Source: an uncultured Achromobacter sp. (GTDB lineage: Bacteria > Pseudomonadota > Gammaproteobacteria > Burkholderiales > Burkholderiaceae_B). Taken from it: 5,101 bases of DNA. A program made the translations under genes and the position numbers. How positions within the stretch are numbered: the stretch's first letter is position 1; every line of letters begins with the position of its first letter. The DNA lies in contig CAJYKY010000237.1 in assembly GCA_913775005.1 (NCBI GenBank), forward strand, positions 1-5,101, given 5' to 3'. Under the pieces are notes generated by a model that was not told the origin of the DNA, did no database searches, and saw only the letters and a list, made by a program, of their open reading frames with translations. This document shows positions 1-5,101 of the stretch, piece after piece.

Positions 1-368
1 AGGTGATGGAATTCATAGATTTCCATCGCGATGAAGCCCGCGCCGAACAGGAACGTGACCATCAACCAGCCCATTGCGCGGGACTTGTTGTTGGCGCGCA
101 CGTTAAGGTTGGCCATGCCGAAGGTGAAGCTGGAGAACAGCAGCAACAGCGTTTCGACCAGCACGAACTTCAGGTCGAACAATTCCTTGCCCGTGGGGCC
201 GCCCGCGGTGGCGTTGGACAACACCGCGAACGTGGCGAACAGCACCGAAAAGATCAGCAAGTCGCTCATCAGATAGACCCAGAAACCGAAAACGGTCTTG
301 GATCCATCGTCGTGATGCGCGTGATCGTCGTGACCCGCGTGGGGGTGAGTGGCTACGGCTTGAATCAT
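1..368 (-). CDS. cyoC: Cytochrome bo3 ubiquinol oxidase subunit III, 3'-truncated by window edge
   Basis: Subunit III of the heme-copper quinol oxidase, an inner-membrane protein that packs against subunit I. The first 122 codons are visible, of roughly 205 in E. coli CyoC; the rest lies beyond the left edge. The start is the ATG at 366-368, three bases after the cyoB stop, with an AGAAGG Shine-Dalgarno-like stretch inside the end of cyoB about 11 bases upstream. The N-terminus is histidine-rich (seven His in residues 8-19), as in E. coli CyoC. It is followed by FGFWVYLMSD (residues 27-36, first membrane segment), the family signature NATAGGPTGKELF (52-64), VLVETLLLLFSS (69-80, second segment) and FGAGFIAMEIYEFHH (108-122, start of the third). 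All are close to CyoC of enterobacteria and pseudomonads. It is translated with cyoB and cyoA as one operon. The family assignment is secure; only the C-terminal part cannot be judged. Confidence 0.96.
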   Translation of the reverse strand, partial: MIQAVATHPHAGHDDHAHHDDGSKTVFGFWVYLMSDLLIFSVLFATFAVLSNATAGGPTGKELFDLKFVLVETLLLLFSSFTFGMANLNVRANNKSRAMGWLMVTFLFGAGFIAMEIYEFHH

Positions 369-371
369 GGC

Positions 372-2348
372 TCAGGCGGCCTTCTGCATTTTGTCAAAGT
401 GAGCGTTTTCGATGCGTTCGACTTCCGCTGCCGGGACCCAGTAGTCGACGTCGCGGTCGTAGGCACGGGCGATGAACGCACCGATCATGCCGACGAAACC
501 AGCGGCGGCGAGCCACCAGATGTGCCAGATCAGCGCGAAGCACATCACCAGGCCGAACAGACCGATGTAGACGCCCGCGCCGGTGTTCTTCGGCATGTGG
601 ATGTCTTCGTACTTGGCCGGGCGCTTGTAGGCCTTGCCGCTTTGCTTGTCTTCCCAGAACTGGTCCAGCTCATCAACGTGAGGAACGTGGGCGAAGTTGT
701 AGAAAGGAGCGGGCGACGAAATCGACCATTCCAGGGTACGGCCATCCCAGGGATCGCCAGTGACGTCCTGGTTTTGCTTGCGTTGGCGAACCGACACGAA
801 CACTTGCTGCAACAGGAACCAGATGCCCAGCATGATCAGCGCGGCGCCAGCCAGCGCGACCAGCAGGTAGGGCTGCCATTCCGGGTTGTCGTAGTGGTTC
901 AGGCGACGCGTCATGCCCTTGAAGCCCAGGATGTACAGGGGCATGAAGGCCATGAAGAAACCGACGAACCAGCAGTAGAACGAGTAGCGGCCCAGGCGCT
1001 CATTCAGCGTGAAGCCGAACGCCTTGGGGAACCAGTAGGTCATGCCCGCGATACAACCGAACACCACGCCACCGATGATGGTGTTGTGGAAGTGGGCGAT
1101 CAGGAACAAGCTGTTGTGCAGCACGAAGGACACGCCGGGGATGGCCAGCATCACGCCGGTCATGCCGCCGATGACGAAGACGATCATGAAGCCCAGCGTC
1201 CACAGCACCGGCGTCGTGATGCGCAGGCGGCCGCGGTAGATGGTGAACAGCCAGTTGAAGATCTTCGCGCCCGTCGGGATCGAGATGATCATCGTGGCAA
1301 TGCCGAAGAACGCGTTGACGTTGGCCCCCGCACCCATCGTGAAGAAGTGGTGCAGCCAGACCAGGAACGACAGCACGCCAATGGCGGCCGTGGCGTAAAC
1401 CATGGACTTGTAGCCGAACAGCGTCTTGCGGGCAAAGGTGGCAACCACTTCGGAATACACGCCAAACGCCGGCAGCACCAGGATGTAGACCTCGGGGTGG
1501 CCCCAGATCCAGATCAGGTTCACGTACATCATGACGTTGCCGCCCATGTCGTTCGTGAAGAAGTGCGTGCCCAGGTAGCGGTCCATGGTCAGCAGCGCCA
1601 GCGTGGCGGCCAGCACGGGGAAGGCCGCGACGATCAGCACGTTGGTGACCAGCGAGGTCCACGTGAAGATCGGCATCTTCATCAGGCTCATGCCCGGTGC
1701 GCGCATGCGCAGGATGGTCACGATGAAGTTGATACCGCTAAGCGTTGTCCCTAGCCCGGATATCTGCAATGCCCAGATGTAATAGTCCACCCCGACACTT
1801 GGGCTGTAGTCCAACCCTGACAGCGGCGGATAGGCGAGCCAGCCGGTCGCGGCGAATTCGCCCACGAACAGCGAGATCATCATCAGCGCGACGCCAGCAC
1901 CGAACAGCCAGAAGCTCAGCGAGTTCAGGAACGGGTAGGCCACGTCGCGGGCGCCGATTTGCAGCGGCACCACAATGTTCATCAGCCCGGTAATGAAGGG
2001 CATCGCCATGAAGAAAATCATGATGACGCCGTGGGCGGTGAAGATCTGGTCGTAGTGATGAGGGGGCAGGAAGCCGGCGGAGTCGGCGGAAGCGACCGCC
2101 AACTGGGTACGCATCATGATGGCGTCGGCAAAGCCGCGCAACAGCATGATCAGCGCGACGATGATGTACATCACGCCGATGCGCTTGTGGTCAACGGAGG
2201 TGAGCCATTCCGTCCAGAGGTACTTCCACTTGCCGAAGTAGGTGATGGCGCCGAAGACCGCTAGGCCTCCCAGGCACACGGCGGCCAGCGTAACCATGAC
2301 GATAGGTTCATGGTACGGAATGGCCTCGAGGGTGAGTTTCCCGAGCAT
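372..2348 (-). CDS. cyoB: Cytochrome bo3 ubiquinol oxidase subunit I
   Basis: Catalytic subunit of the proton-pumping quinol oxidase that reduces O2 to water with electrons from ubiquinol. It is 658 residues long (E. coli CyoB 663) and polytopic, with about 15 membrane segments expected for the family. Numbering matches E. coli through at least residue 482. Visible functional residues are R71, D75 and H98 (ubiquinol-site residues, in RGFAD and PPHHYD), H106 and H421 (low-spin heme b), H419 (heme o3), H284, H333 and H334 (CuB), E286 and Y288 in WGHPEVY (Y288 forms the His-Tyr crosslink), D135 (D-channel entry), K362 (K-channel), and R481/R482 (heme propionates). The C-terminal extension carries TGDPWDGRTLEWSISSP and HMPKNTGAG, typical of bo3 subunit I. 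The ATG lies two bases after the cyoA stop, with AGGA about 11 bases upstream, so translational coupling is likely. The gene is intact and no key residue is missing. Confidence 0.98.
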   Translation of the reverse strand: MLGKLTLEAIPYHEPIVMVTLAAVCLGGLAVFGAITYFGKWKYLWTEWLTSVDHKRIGVMYIIVALIMLLRGFADAIMMRTQLAVASADSAGFLPPHHYDQIFTAHGVIMIFFMAMPFITGLMNIVVPLQIGARDVAYPFLNSLSFWLFGAGVALMMISLFVGEFAATGWLAYPPLSGLDYSPSVGVDYYIWALQISGLGTTLSGINFIVTILRMRAPGMSLMKMPIFTWTSLVTNVLIVAAFPVLAATLALLTMDRYLGTHFFTNDMGGNVMMYVNLIWIWGHPEVYILVLPAFGVYSEVVATFARKTLFGYKSMVYATAAIGVLSFLVWLHHFFTMGAGANVNAFFGIATMIISIPTGAKIFNWLFTIYRGRLRITTPVLWTLGFMIVFVIGGMTGVMLAIPGVSFVLHNSLFLIAHFHNTIIGGVVFGCIAGMTYWFPKAFGFTLNERLGRYSFYCWFVGFFMAFMPLYILGFKGMTRRLNHYDNPEWQPYLLVALAGAALIMLGIWFLLQQVFVSVRQRKQNQDVTGDPWDGRTLEWSISSPAPFYNFAHVPHVDELDQFWEDKQSGKAYKRPAKYEDIHMPKNTGAGVYIGLFGLVMCFALIWHIWWLAAAGFVGMIGAFIARAYDRDVDYWVPAAEVERIENAHFDKMQKAA

Positions 2349-2350
2349 TG

Positions 2351-3259
2351 TTAGTTAATTCCTGCGATCAGATTGTTCGACGTGGAAGTGCACGTGGCGG
2401 AGTCCACGCCGGCCATCTTGGACATGGTGCTGCCCAAAACGAAATCAAACATGGCGGGAGGCGCCGAGGAGTACTTGACGACCGGGTTGCGCTCGCTGCG
2501 CTTGGTCAGCTCTGCGTACACCTCGGGGGTCAGCGCCGTGGGCGAAGCCTTGGCTTCCTTGATCCAGTTGTCGAACCCGTCCTGCGACATCGCGATGGCC
2601 TTGAAGCGCATGCCGGAGAAACCGGCGCCGCTGTAGTTGGCCGAGATGCCGGCGTAGGTGCCAGCTTCACGCGCGTTCAGGTGCAACTTCGTTTCCATGC
2701 CGGCCATCGAATAGATCTGGCTGCCCAGCTGGGGAATGAAGAACGAGTTCATGACCGAAGCCGACGTGATCCGGAAGTTGACCGGAACGTCCACGGGGAA
2801 CGCGATCTCGTTGACCGTGGCGATGTCGTATTCGGGGTAGATGAACAGCCACTTCCAATCCAGCGACACCACCTCGATGGTGACGGGCTTGTGTTCGGAA
2901 ACGAGCGGCTTGTAGGGATCCAGCGCGTGCGTGGAGCGCCAAGTGATCACGGCAAGAATCGCCACGATGATACAAGGGACGGTCCAGACTACGACTTCGA
3001 TTGCCGTGGAGTGGGCCCACTTGGGCTGGTAATCCGCTTTGGTGTTGGATGCGCGGTACTTCCACGCAAACGACACGATCATGAAAAGAACCGGGATCAC
3101 AACGATGAGCATCAGCCCGGTCGCGGTGAACAGCAGCGTCTTTTCCTGGGCGCCAATGTCTCCCTTGGGGGAGAGGATTTCCATGTTGCAGCCGCCAAGC
3201 AGCATGACCGCGCCGACGCCAAAAATGCGCGTAAGGGTCGCAAGGAGGGGGTGTTTCAC
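2351..3259 (-). CDS. cyoA: Cytochrome bo3 ubiquinol oxidase subunit II (lipoprotein)
   Basis: Subunit II of the bo3 oxidase, 302 residues from the GTG at 3257-3259 (E. coli CyoA 315). The frame stays open upstream to an ATG at 3517, but I chose the GTG. It gives a lipoprotein signal of normal form: K2 and R11, a hydrophobic stretch, and lipobox L21-G-G-C24 with C24 as the lipidated cysteine. AAGG also lies 6 bases upstream of it. After the signal come two membrane segments (about 42-65 and 87-107) and a periplasmic cupredoxin domain (about 124-222) containing SVMNSFFIPQLGSQIYSMAGM (residues 168-188). The CuA ligands of cytochrome c oxidases are absent: the ligand loop reads SANYSGAGFSGMRF (206-219) with no cysteine, which marks a quinol oxidase. 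A COX-arm-type tail follows (FDNWIKEAKAS). The tail lacks the His/Met-rich end of E. coli CyoA. It is the first gene of the cyo operon. Confidence 0.96.
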   Translation of the reverse strand: MKHPLLATLTRIFGVGAVMLLGGCNMEILSPKGDIGAQEKTLLFTATGLMLIVVIPVLFMIVSFAWKYRASNTKADYQPKWAHSTAIEVVVWTVPCIIVAILAVITWRSTHALDPYKPLVSEHKPVTIEVVSLDWKWLFIYPEYDIATVNEIAFPVDVPVNFRITSASVMNSFFIPQLGSQIYSMAGMETKLHLNAREAGTYAGISANYSGAGFSGMRFKAIAMSQDGFDNWIKEAKASPTALTPEVYAELTKRSERNPVVKYSSAPPAMFDFVLGSTMSKMAGVDSATCTSTSNNLIAGIN

Positions 3260-3271
3260 GTACAGCCTTGG
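3257..3271 (-). promoter_or_regulatory. Ribosome binding site and GTG start of cyoA
   Basis: On the minus strand CAAGG is followed by six bases (CTGTAC) and the GTG at 3257-3259. The spacing is normal and the match to the anti-Shine-Dalgarno sequence is modest. It decides the start of cyoA, because the GTG opens a typical lipoprotein signal peptide, whereas upstream in-frame codons add an 86-residue N-terminus that overlaps the regulatory sites and resembles no CyoA. Confidence 0.7.
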
Positions 3272-3281
3272 ATGGATGGTT

Positions 3282-3324
3282 GGAAATGCTGCGAAGCAGC
3301 AGACTGGAATGCTGCTAGGCAGCA
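3282..3324 (-). repeat. Two tandem stem-loop repeats in the cyoA leader
   Basis: Two copies of GGAA(A)TGCTGC-NNN-GCAGCA (+ strand reading) occur at 3282-3301 and 3306-3324. Each has a perfect 6-bp inverted repeat, TGCTGC/GCAGCA (3287-3292 with 3296-3301, and 3310-3315 with 3319-3324), around a 3-base loop (GAA, TAG). The centres are 23 bases apart. In the cyo transcript they would form two short hairpins, with loops CUA then UUC, 28 to 65 bases before the GTG. They could act as mRNA stability or translation elements, or as paired operators on DNA. There is no T-run, so they are not intrinsic terminators. The structure is seen directly; the function is unknown. Confidence 0.7.
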
Positions 3325-3341
3325 ACGTCCATCCTATCGGC

Positions 3342-3355
3342 TTGATATCGGTCAA
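3342..3355 (-). promoter_or_regulatory. FNR/ANR-type binding site upstream of cyoA
   Basis: On the minus strand the site reads TTGAC-CGAT-ATCAA, which differs at one position from the FNR/ANR consensus TTGAT-N4-ATCAA. It is centred about 90 bases before the cyoA start codon. FNR in E. coli and ANR in pseudomonads are known to repress cyo under low oxygen, which fits a site over or near the promoter. Its left half TTGACC could also double as a -35 element; in either case a repressor role is the likelier one. The sequence match is direct; binding and direction of effect are inferred. Confidence 0.65.
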
Positions 3356-3358
3356 GCA

Positions 3359-3375
3359 TGCGACGAATGGTCGCA
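3359..3375. promoter_or_regulatory. RegA/PrrA-type palindrome, promoter-proximal
   Basis: A perfect inverted repeat, TGCGAC-GAATG-GTCGCA, fits the form I recall for RegA/PrrA binding sites (GCGRC-N5-GNCGC). It lies three bases upstream of the FNR-like box in the direction of cyo transcription, about 108 bases before the cyoA start. The neighbouring genes encode a RegA-family regulator, which is its most plausible ligand. Confidence 0.65.
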
Positions 3376-3434
3376 TTGCCTGGGAGGATTCTGCCCCCAT
3401 CGGTGCAGCTTCAGGGTTTTCCTGGGGGAGCAGA

Positions 3435-3449
3435 TGGCCCGGGGGGCCA
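3435..3449. repeat. GC-rich inverted repeat between regA and cyoA
   Basis: TGGCCC and GGGCCA form a perfect 6-bp stem around a GGG triloop (+ strand). It lies downstream of the regulator gene. No T-run follows on the minus strand (the next bases are TCTGCTCCCCC), so it is not a classical intrinsic terminator, though it could slow or attenuate read-through from regBA. Function is not assigned. Confidence 0.4.
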
Positions 3450-3455
3450 GTAGGG

Positions 3456-3476
3456 GGTGCGACGATATGTCGCACC
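3456..3476. promoter_or_regulatory. RegA/PrrA-type palindrome, distal
   Basis: Eight-base arms GGTGCGAC and GTCGCACC are separated by GATAT. The core TGCGAC-N5-GTCGCA (3458-3474) has the same arms and spacer length as the palindrome at 3359-3375, 99 bases away centre to centre, and the spacers of both begin with GA. It lies about 207 bases before the cyoA start and about 55 bases after the regulator stop. It is the longest perfect gapped inverted repeat I noticed in the intergenic region. It is probably a binding site for the adjacent RegA-family regulator; inferred from motif form and context. Confidence 0.65.
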
Positions 3477-3491
3477 TGCACATAAGGGTGT

Positions 3492-3508
3492 TGTAAAGAT
3501 GTGTCGCA
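3492..3508. promoter_or_regulatory. Degenerate third copy of the palindromic site
   Basis: TGTAAA-GATGT-GTCGCA keeps one intact arm (GTCGCA) and a spacer close to that of the distal palindrome, while the other arm matches at only three of six positions. The intact arm is part of a direct repeat, TGTCGCACC(T/C)GCACA, at 3468-3482 and 3502-3516 (14 of 15 identical, 34 bases apart). It may be a weak secondary site used cooperatively with the perfect one. Confidence 0.4.
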
Positions 3509-3528
3509 CCCGCACAATGCGGAAAAAG

Positions 3529-4080
3529 TCAGTCCACCAGTACTTCGCGTTCCGGCCCCGGTTTCTTGGCCAACTTGCGTTGCAGCGAGCGCCGATGCAT
3601 GCCCAGCAAGCGGGCGGCTGCGGACACATTACCACCGGTTTCGTGCAGCGCCTGGTGAATGTGCTCCCATTCTAGGCGGTGTAACGGTGTCATGGTCGTT
3701 TCGATCGTAACGGATTCCGGCTTCACCAAACCCAGCGTGCGCAGGATCATCGGCGCGGTGGCGGGCTTGGGCAGGTAGTCGTCCGCGCCGCGCTTGATGG
3801 CTTCCACGGCGGTGGCCACGCTGGCGTAACCGGTCACCAGCAGGATGCGCATGTCGGCGCGCAGCGCGCGCAGCGGGCGGATCAGCGTCAGGCCGGAGTC
3901 TTCGCCCAGGCGCAAGTCCACCAGCGCGAAGGCCGGGCGGATTTCCTCTGCCACGCGCAGCGCTTCGGCGATGCCGGTGGCGGTTCGGGTTTCCAGGCCC
4001 CGGCGGGACAGGCTGCGCTGCAAGGTGCGCACATACAGCTCGTCGTCGTCGATCAAGAGGCCAAGGTCGGTAGCATTCAT
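3529..4080 (-). CDS. regA: RegA/PrrA/RoxR-family redox response regulator
   Basis: DNA-binding response regulator of 183 residues, the usual length for RegA/PrrA/RoxR. The receiver domain (about 6-115) has the acidic pocket D11-D12-D13, phosphoacceptor D55 (in LVDLRLGEDSG), T83 (LLVTGYAS) and K105 (YLPKP). A short linker rich in Thr/Glu leads to a Fis-type helix-turn-helix (about 134-173) with TGGNVSAAARLLGMHRRSLQ, whose recognition helix MHRRSLQRKLAK is nearly invariant in this family. In relatives, the phosphorylated protein controls respiratory oxidases and other redox-dependent genes. The start is the ATG at 4078-4080; a GTG directly before it (4081-4083) would add one residue and cannot be excluded. 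The start is 4 bases after the kinase stop, so the pair is co-transcribed. The family is clear; the choice between the names regA, prrA and roxR is convention. Confidence 0.93.
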   Translation of the reverse strand: MNATDLGLLIDDDELYVRTLQRSLSRRGLETRTATGIAEALRVAEEIRPAFALVDLRLGEDSGLTLIRPLRALRADMRILLVTGYASVATAVEAIKRGADDYLPKPATAPMILRTLGLVKPESVTIETTMTPLHRLEWEHIHQALHETGGNVSAAARLLGMHRRSLQRKLAKKPGPEREVLVD

Positions 4081-4084
4081 CACT

Positions 4085-5101
4085 TCAAGTTCCCGGGTTG
4101 CCGAGCGGCAGGTAAAAACTGATGCGGGTGCCTCCCCCCACGGCGGCGGTCATGGTCATTTCACCACCCAGCTGCTCGACGGTGGCATGCGACAGCGCCA
4201 GGCCTACGCCCAAGCCTCCCGGCTTGCCGCTATTAAAGAGGCTGGTCACGGGCAGCAGGGTCTGGTCGGGATCGAAACCCCGCCCGTAATCCCGCACTTC
4301 ACCGCGCAAGGCGCCATAGCCATATTCCAGATGCAGGTCCACGCGCGGGGCGTCGGCGGCCTCGCCGGCGTCGGCGGCGTTGTTCAGCAGCGCCTGTAAC
4401 AAATGGGCGATGGCCGGATCGACCCGCAGGCTGGTCGGCAGCGCGCCCGAGCGTTGCAGGTCGATGGTGGGCCGGATCAAGCGCCACTGGCCCACCACTC
4501 GCACCAGATCCACGGCGGTTGGGACAGCCAGATTGCGGATGCGTTCCCGGCACAGCGCCAACAATTGGCTCAGCGTGGCCACATCTTCGCGCAGGTCTTC
4601 GTCTTTGACTTCGGCGGCGATCTCGTCGGCCAGCAGGGTCATGGTGGCCAAGGGGGTGTTCAATTCATGCGCCATCGCGGCGGCGTGCGTGGCCAAGGCG
4701 ACGATGCCCTCGTTGCGCGTGAAGCGTTCGCGCAGCCGGGCCAGTTCCCGTTCGCGGGCGCGCAGGTCGGCGGCCAGGCGGGTTGAAAACACCAGCACCA
4801 CGACGACCGAAATCAGGAAATTGGCGCCCAGGCCCCACAGCAGCAGGGAATGGGTATCGACGTCGCCGCGCAGCGGCTGGCCGAAGATGGCCGCGGCCGC
4901 GTAGCCCGAAATGCCCGCCACCGCCGCCGCCAGCGCCCAGTTGCGCGGCAGCGCCAGGGCCGCCAGCGCGGTCAGGATCAGGAACATCATGCCGAATGGG
5001 TTGCTGAGGCCGCCGCTCCAGCCCACCATCCACGACAACGCCGCCATGTCGACCAGCAGATGCGCGAAGGCGGTGACGTGAGACAGGTCGCGGGGGTGGC
5101 G
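4085..5101 (-). CDS. regB: RegB/PrrB/RoxS-family redox sensor histidine kinase, 5' end beyond window
   Basis: Membrane sensor kinase paired with the downstream regulator. The frame stays open to the right edge; 338 residues are visible and the N-terminal membrane segments are missing. An ATG at 5045-5047 is internal, since the upstream residues (FAHLLVD) continue the RegB pattern. Positions here count from that Met. GGLSNPF (12-18) fits the GGxxNPF motif tied to ubiquinone sensing in RegB. Membrane segments lie at about 20-34, 36-55 and 68-88, followed by an Arg/Glu-rich coiled-coil linker (90-112). Then come the H-box MAHELNTPLAT with H127, C166 in LLALCRERI near the position of the redox-active Cys of RegB, N-box LNNAADA (221-227), G1 DYGRGFD (253-259) and G2 GGLGVGLALS (277-286). 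All catalytic motifs are intact. In the family it autophosphorylates and acts as kinase and phosphatase on RegA according to redox state. Strong family call; the sensed signal is inferred. Confidence 0.92.
   Translation of the reverse strand, partial: RHPRDLSHVTAFAHLLVDMAALSWMVGWSGGLSNPFGMMFLILTALAALALPRNWALAAAVAGISGYAAAAIFGQPLRGDVDTHSLLLWGLGANFLISVVVVLVFSTRLAADLRARERELARLRERFTRNEGIVALATHAAAMAHELNTPLATMTLLADEIAAEVKDEDLREDVATLSQLLALCRERIRNLAVPTAVDLVRVVGQWRLIRPTIDLQRSGALPTSLRVDPAIAHLLQALLNNAADAGEAADAPRVDLHLEYGYGALRGEVRDYGRGFDPDQTLLPVTSLFNSGKPGGLGVGLALSHATVEQLGGEMTMTAAVGGGTRISFYLPLGNPGT

Larger units (their letters stand above)
3260..3528 (-). promoter_or_regulatory. cyo operon upstream regulatory region
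   Basis: This 269-base stretch between the regulator stop and the cyoA start contains no convincing gene. In the direction of cyo transcription it holds: a small hairpin just after the regulator gene; a degenerate TGCGAC-N5-GTCGCA site (3492-3508); a perfect palindromic site (3456-3476); a GC-rich hairpin (3435-3449); a second perfect palindromic site (3359-3375); an FNR/ANR-like box (3342-3355); and two tandem stem-loops (3282-3324). No clear sigma-70 promoter is visible. TTGACC at 3350-3355 could serve as a -35, but no good -10 lies 16-18 bases downstream. TAGGAT at 3331-3336 resembles a -10 (4 of 6) but has no matching -35. A weak, activator-dependent promoter near 3325-3360 is my inference. 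No hairpin followed by a T-run is visible after the regulator gene on the minus strand, so some read-through from regBA into cyo is possible. Confidence 0.75.

Noticed and set aside
311..347. Histidine-rich N-terminus of CyoC as an unusual metal-binding insertion
   Set aside because: E. coli CyoC has a similar His-rich N-terminus, so it is ordinary for the family.
3..1754. 583-codon open frame on the plus strand, antisense to cyoB and cyoC
   Set aside because: Composition is dominated by His, Arg, Gln, Asp and Glu as expected from the complement of a GC-rich membrane-protein gene. The opposite strand encodes highly conserved CyoB and CyoC, so this is a shadow frame.
3269..3280. GGAT tetranucleotide run near the cyoA start as a phase-variable repeat
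   Set aside because: Only about two to three imperfect units, too short for slippage-based switching.
2348..3496. 382-codon open frame on the plus strand, antisense to cyoA and its upstream region
   Set aside because: It mirrors cyoA codon structure, has a biased composition and no recognisable domain.
3260..3517. Longer cyoA starting at the ATG at 3517
   Set aside because: It would put 86 unrelated residues before a complete lipoprotein signal peptide and cover the palindromes, FNR box and hairpins with coding sequence. The GTG at 3259 has a ribosome site and gives the normal CyoA N-terminus.
3510..3522. CCGCA-CAA-TGCGG hairpin next to a run of A/T as a terminator
   Set aside because: On the minus strand the T-run comes before the hairpin, not after it. 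On the plus strand the hairpin is followed by A residues. It does not fit an intrinsic terminator for either direction.
5045..5047. ATG as the true kinase start
   Set aside because: The frame is open upstream to the window edge and the residues before it match the RegB pattern. Starting here would also remove the first membrane segments of the sensor domain.
1..5101. CRISPR array, tRNA or rRNA genes, insertion sequence or prophage parts
   Set aside because: No such repeats, RNA gene signatures or mobile-element genes are seen on either strand; the window is almost entirely conserved respiratory and regulatory genes.

Overview
The window comes from a GC-rich betaproteobacterium. Protein similarity, codon use and the pairing of a RegB/RegA-type redox system with a cyo operon suggest Burkholderiales, perhaps the Bordetella/Achromobacter group (Alcaligenaceae). 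The genus is an inference, because no rRNA or other taxonomic marker is present. All five genes lie on the minus strand and are read from the right edge to the left: histidine kinase (regB-like, runs off the right edge), response regulator (regA-like), a 269-base non-coding region, then cyoA, cyoB and cyoC (runs off the left edge).

Right part (3529-5101): a two-component pair of the RegB/RegA (PrrB/PrrA, RoxS/RoxR) family. The kinase has the GGxxNPF motif associated with quinone sensing in RegB, a HELNTP H-box, and a cysteine 39 residues after the phosphorylated histidine, close to the position of the redox-active cysteine of RegB. The regulator is a short receiver plus Fis-type helix-turn-helix protein with the family's MHRRSLQRKLAK recognition helix. 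The two genes are 4 bases apart.

Middle (3260-3528): the regulatory region of the cyo operon. It holds two perfect TGCGAC-N5-GTCGCA palindromes that match the form I recall for RegA/PrrA sites (GCGRC-N5-GNCGC). It also holds a degenerate third copy, a near-perfect FNR/ANR box three bases from one palindrome, and two tandem near-identical stem-loops between that box and cyoA.

Left part (1-3259): cyoA, cyoB and cyoC, encoding subunits II, I and III of a cytochrome bo3-type ubiquinol oxidase, with gaps of 2 and 3 bases. CyoB keeps every heme, CuB and proton-channel residue checked, with numbering identical to E. coli CyoB through at least residue 482. cyoD and cyoE are presumed to follow beyond the left edge.

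Together this reads as a compact respiratory control circuit. A membrane kinase that probably senses the quinone pool or redox state drives a regulator whose likely binding sites lie in front of an adjacent quinol oxidase operon. An FNR-type oxygen input converges on the same promoter. The gene families are well known. The most distinctive part is the layered architecture of the intergenic region.
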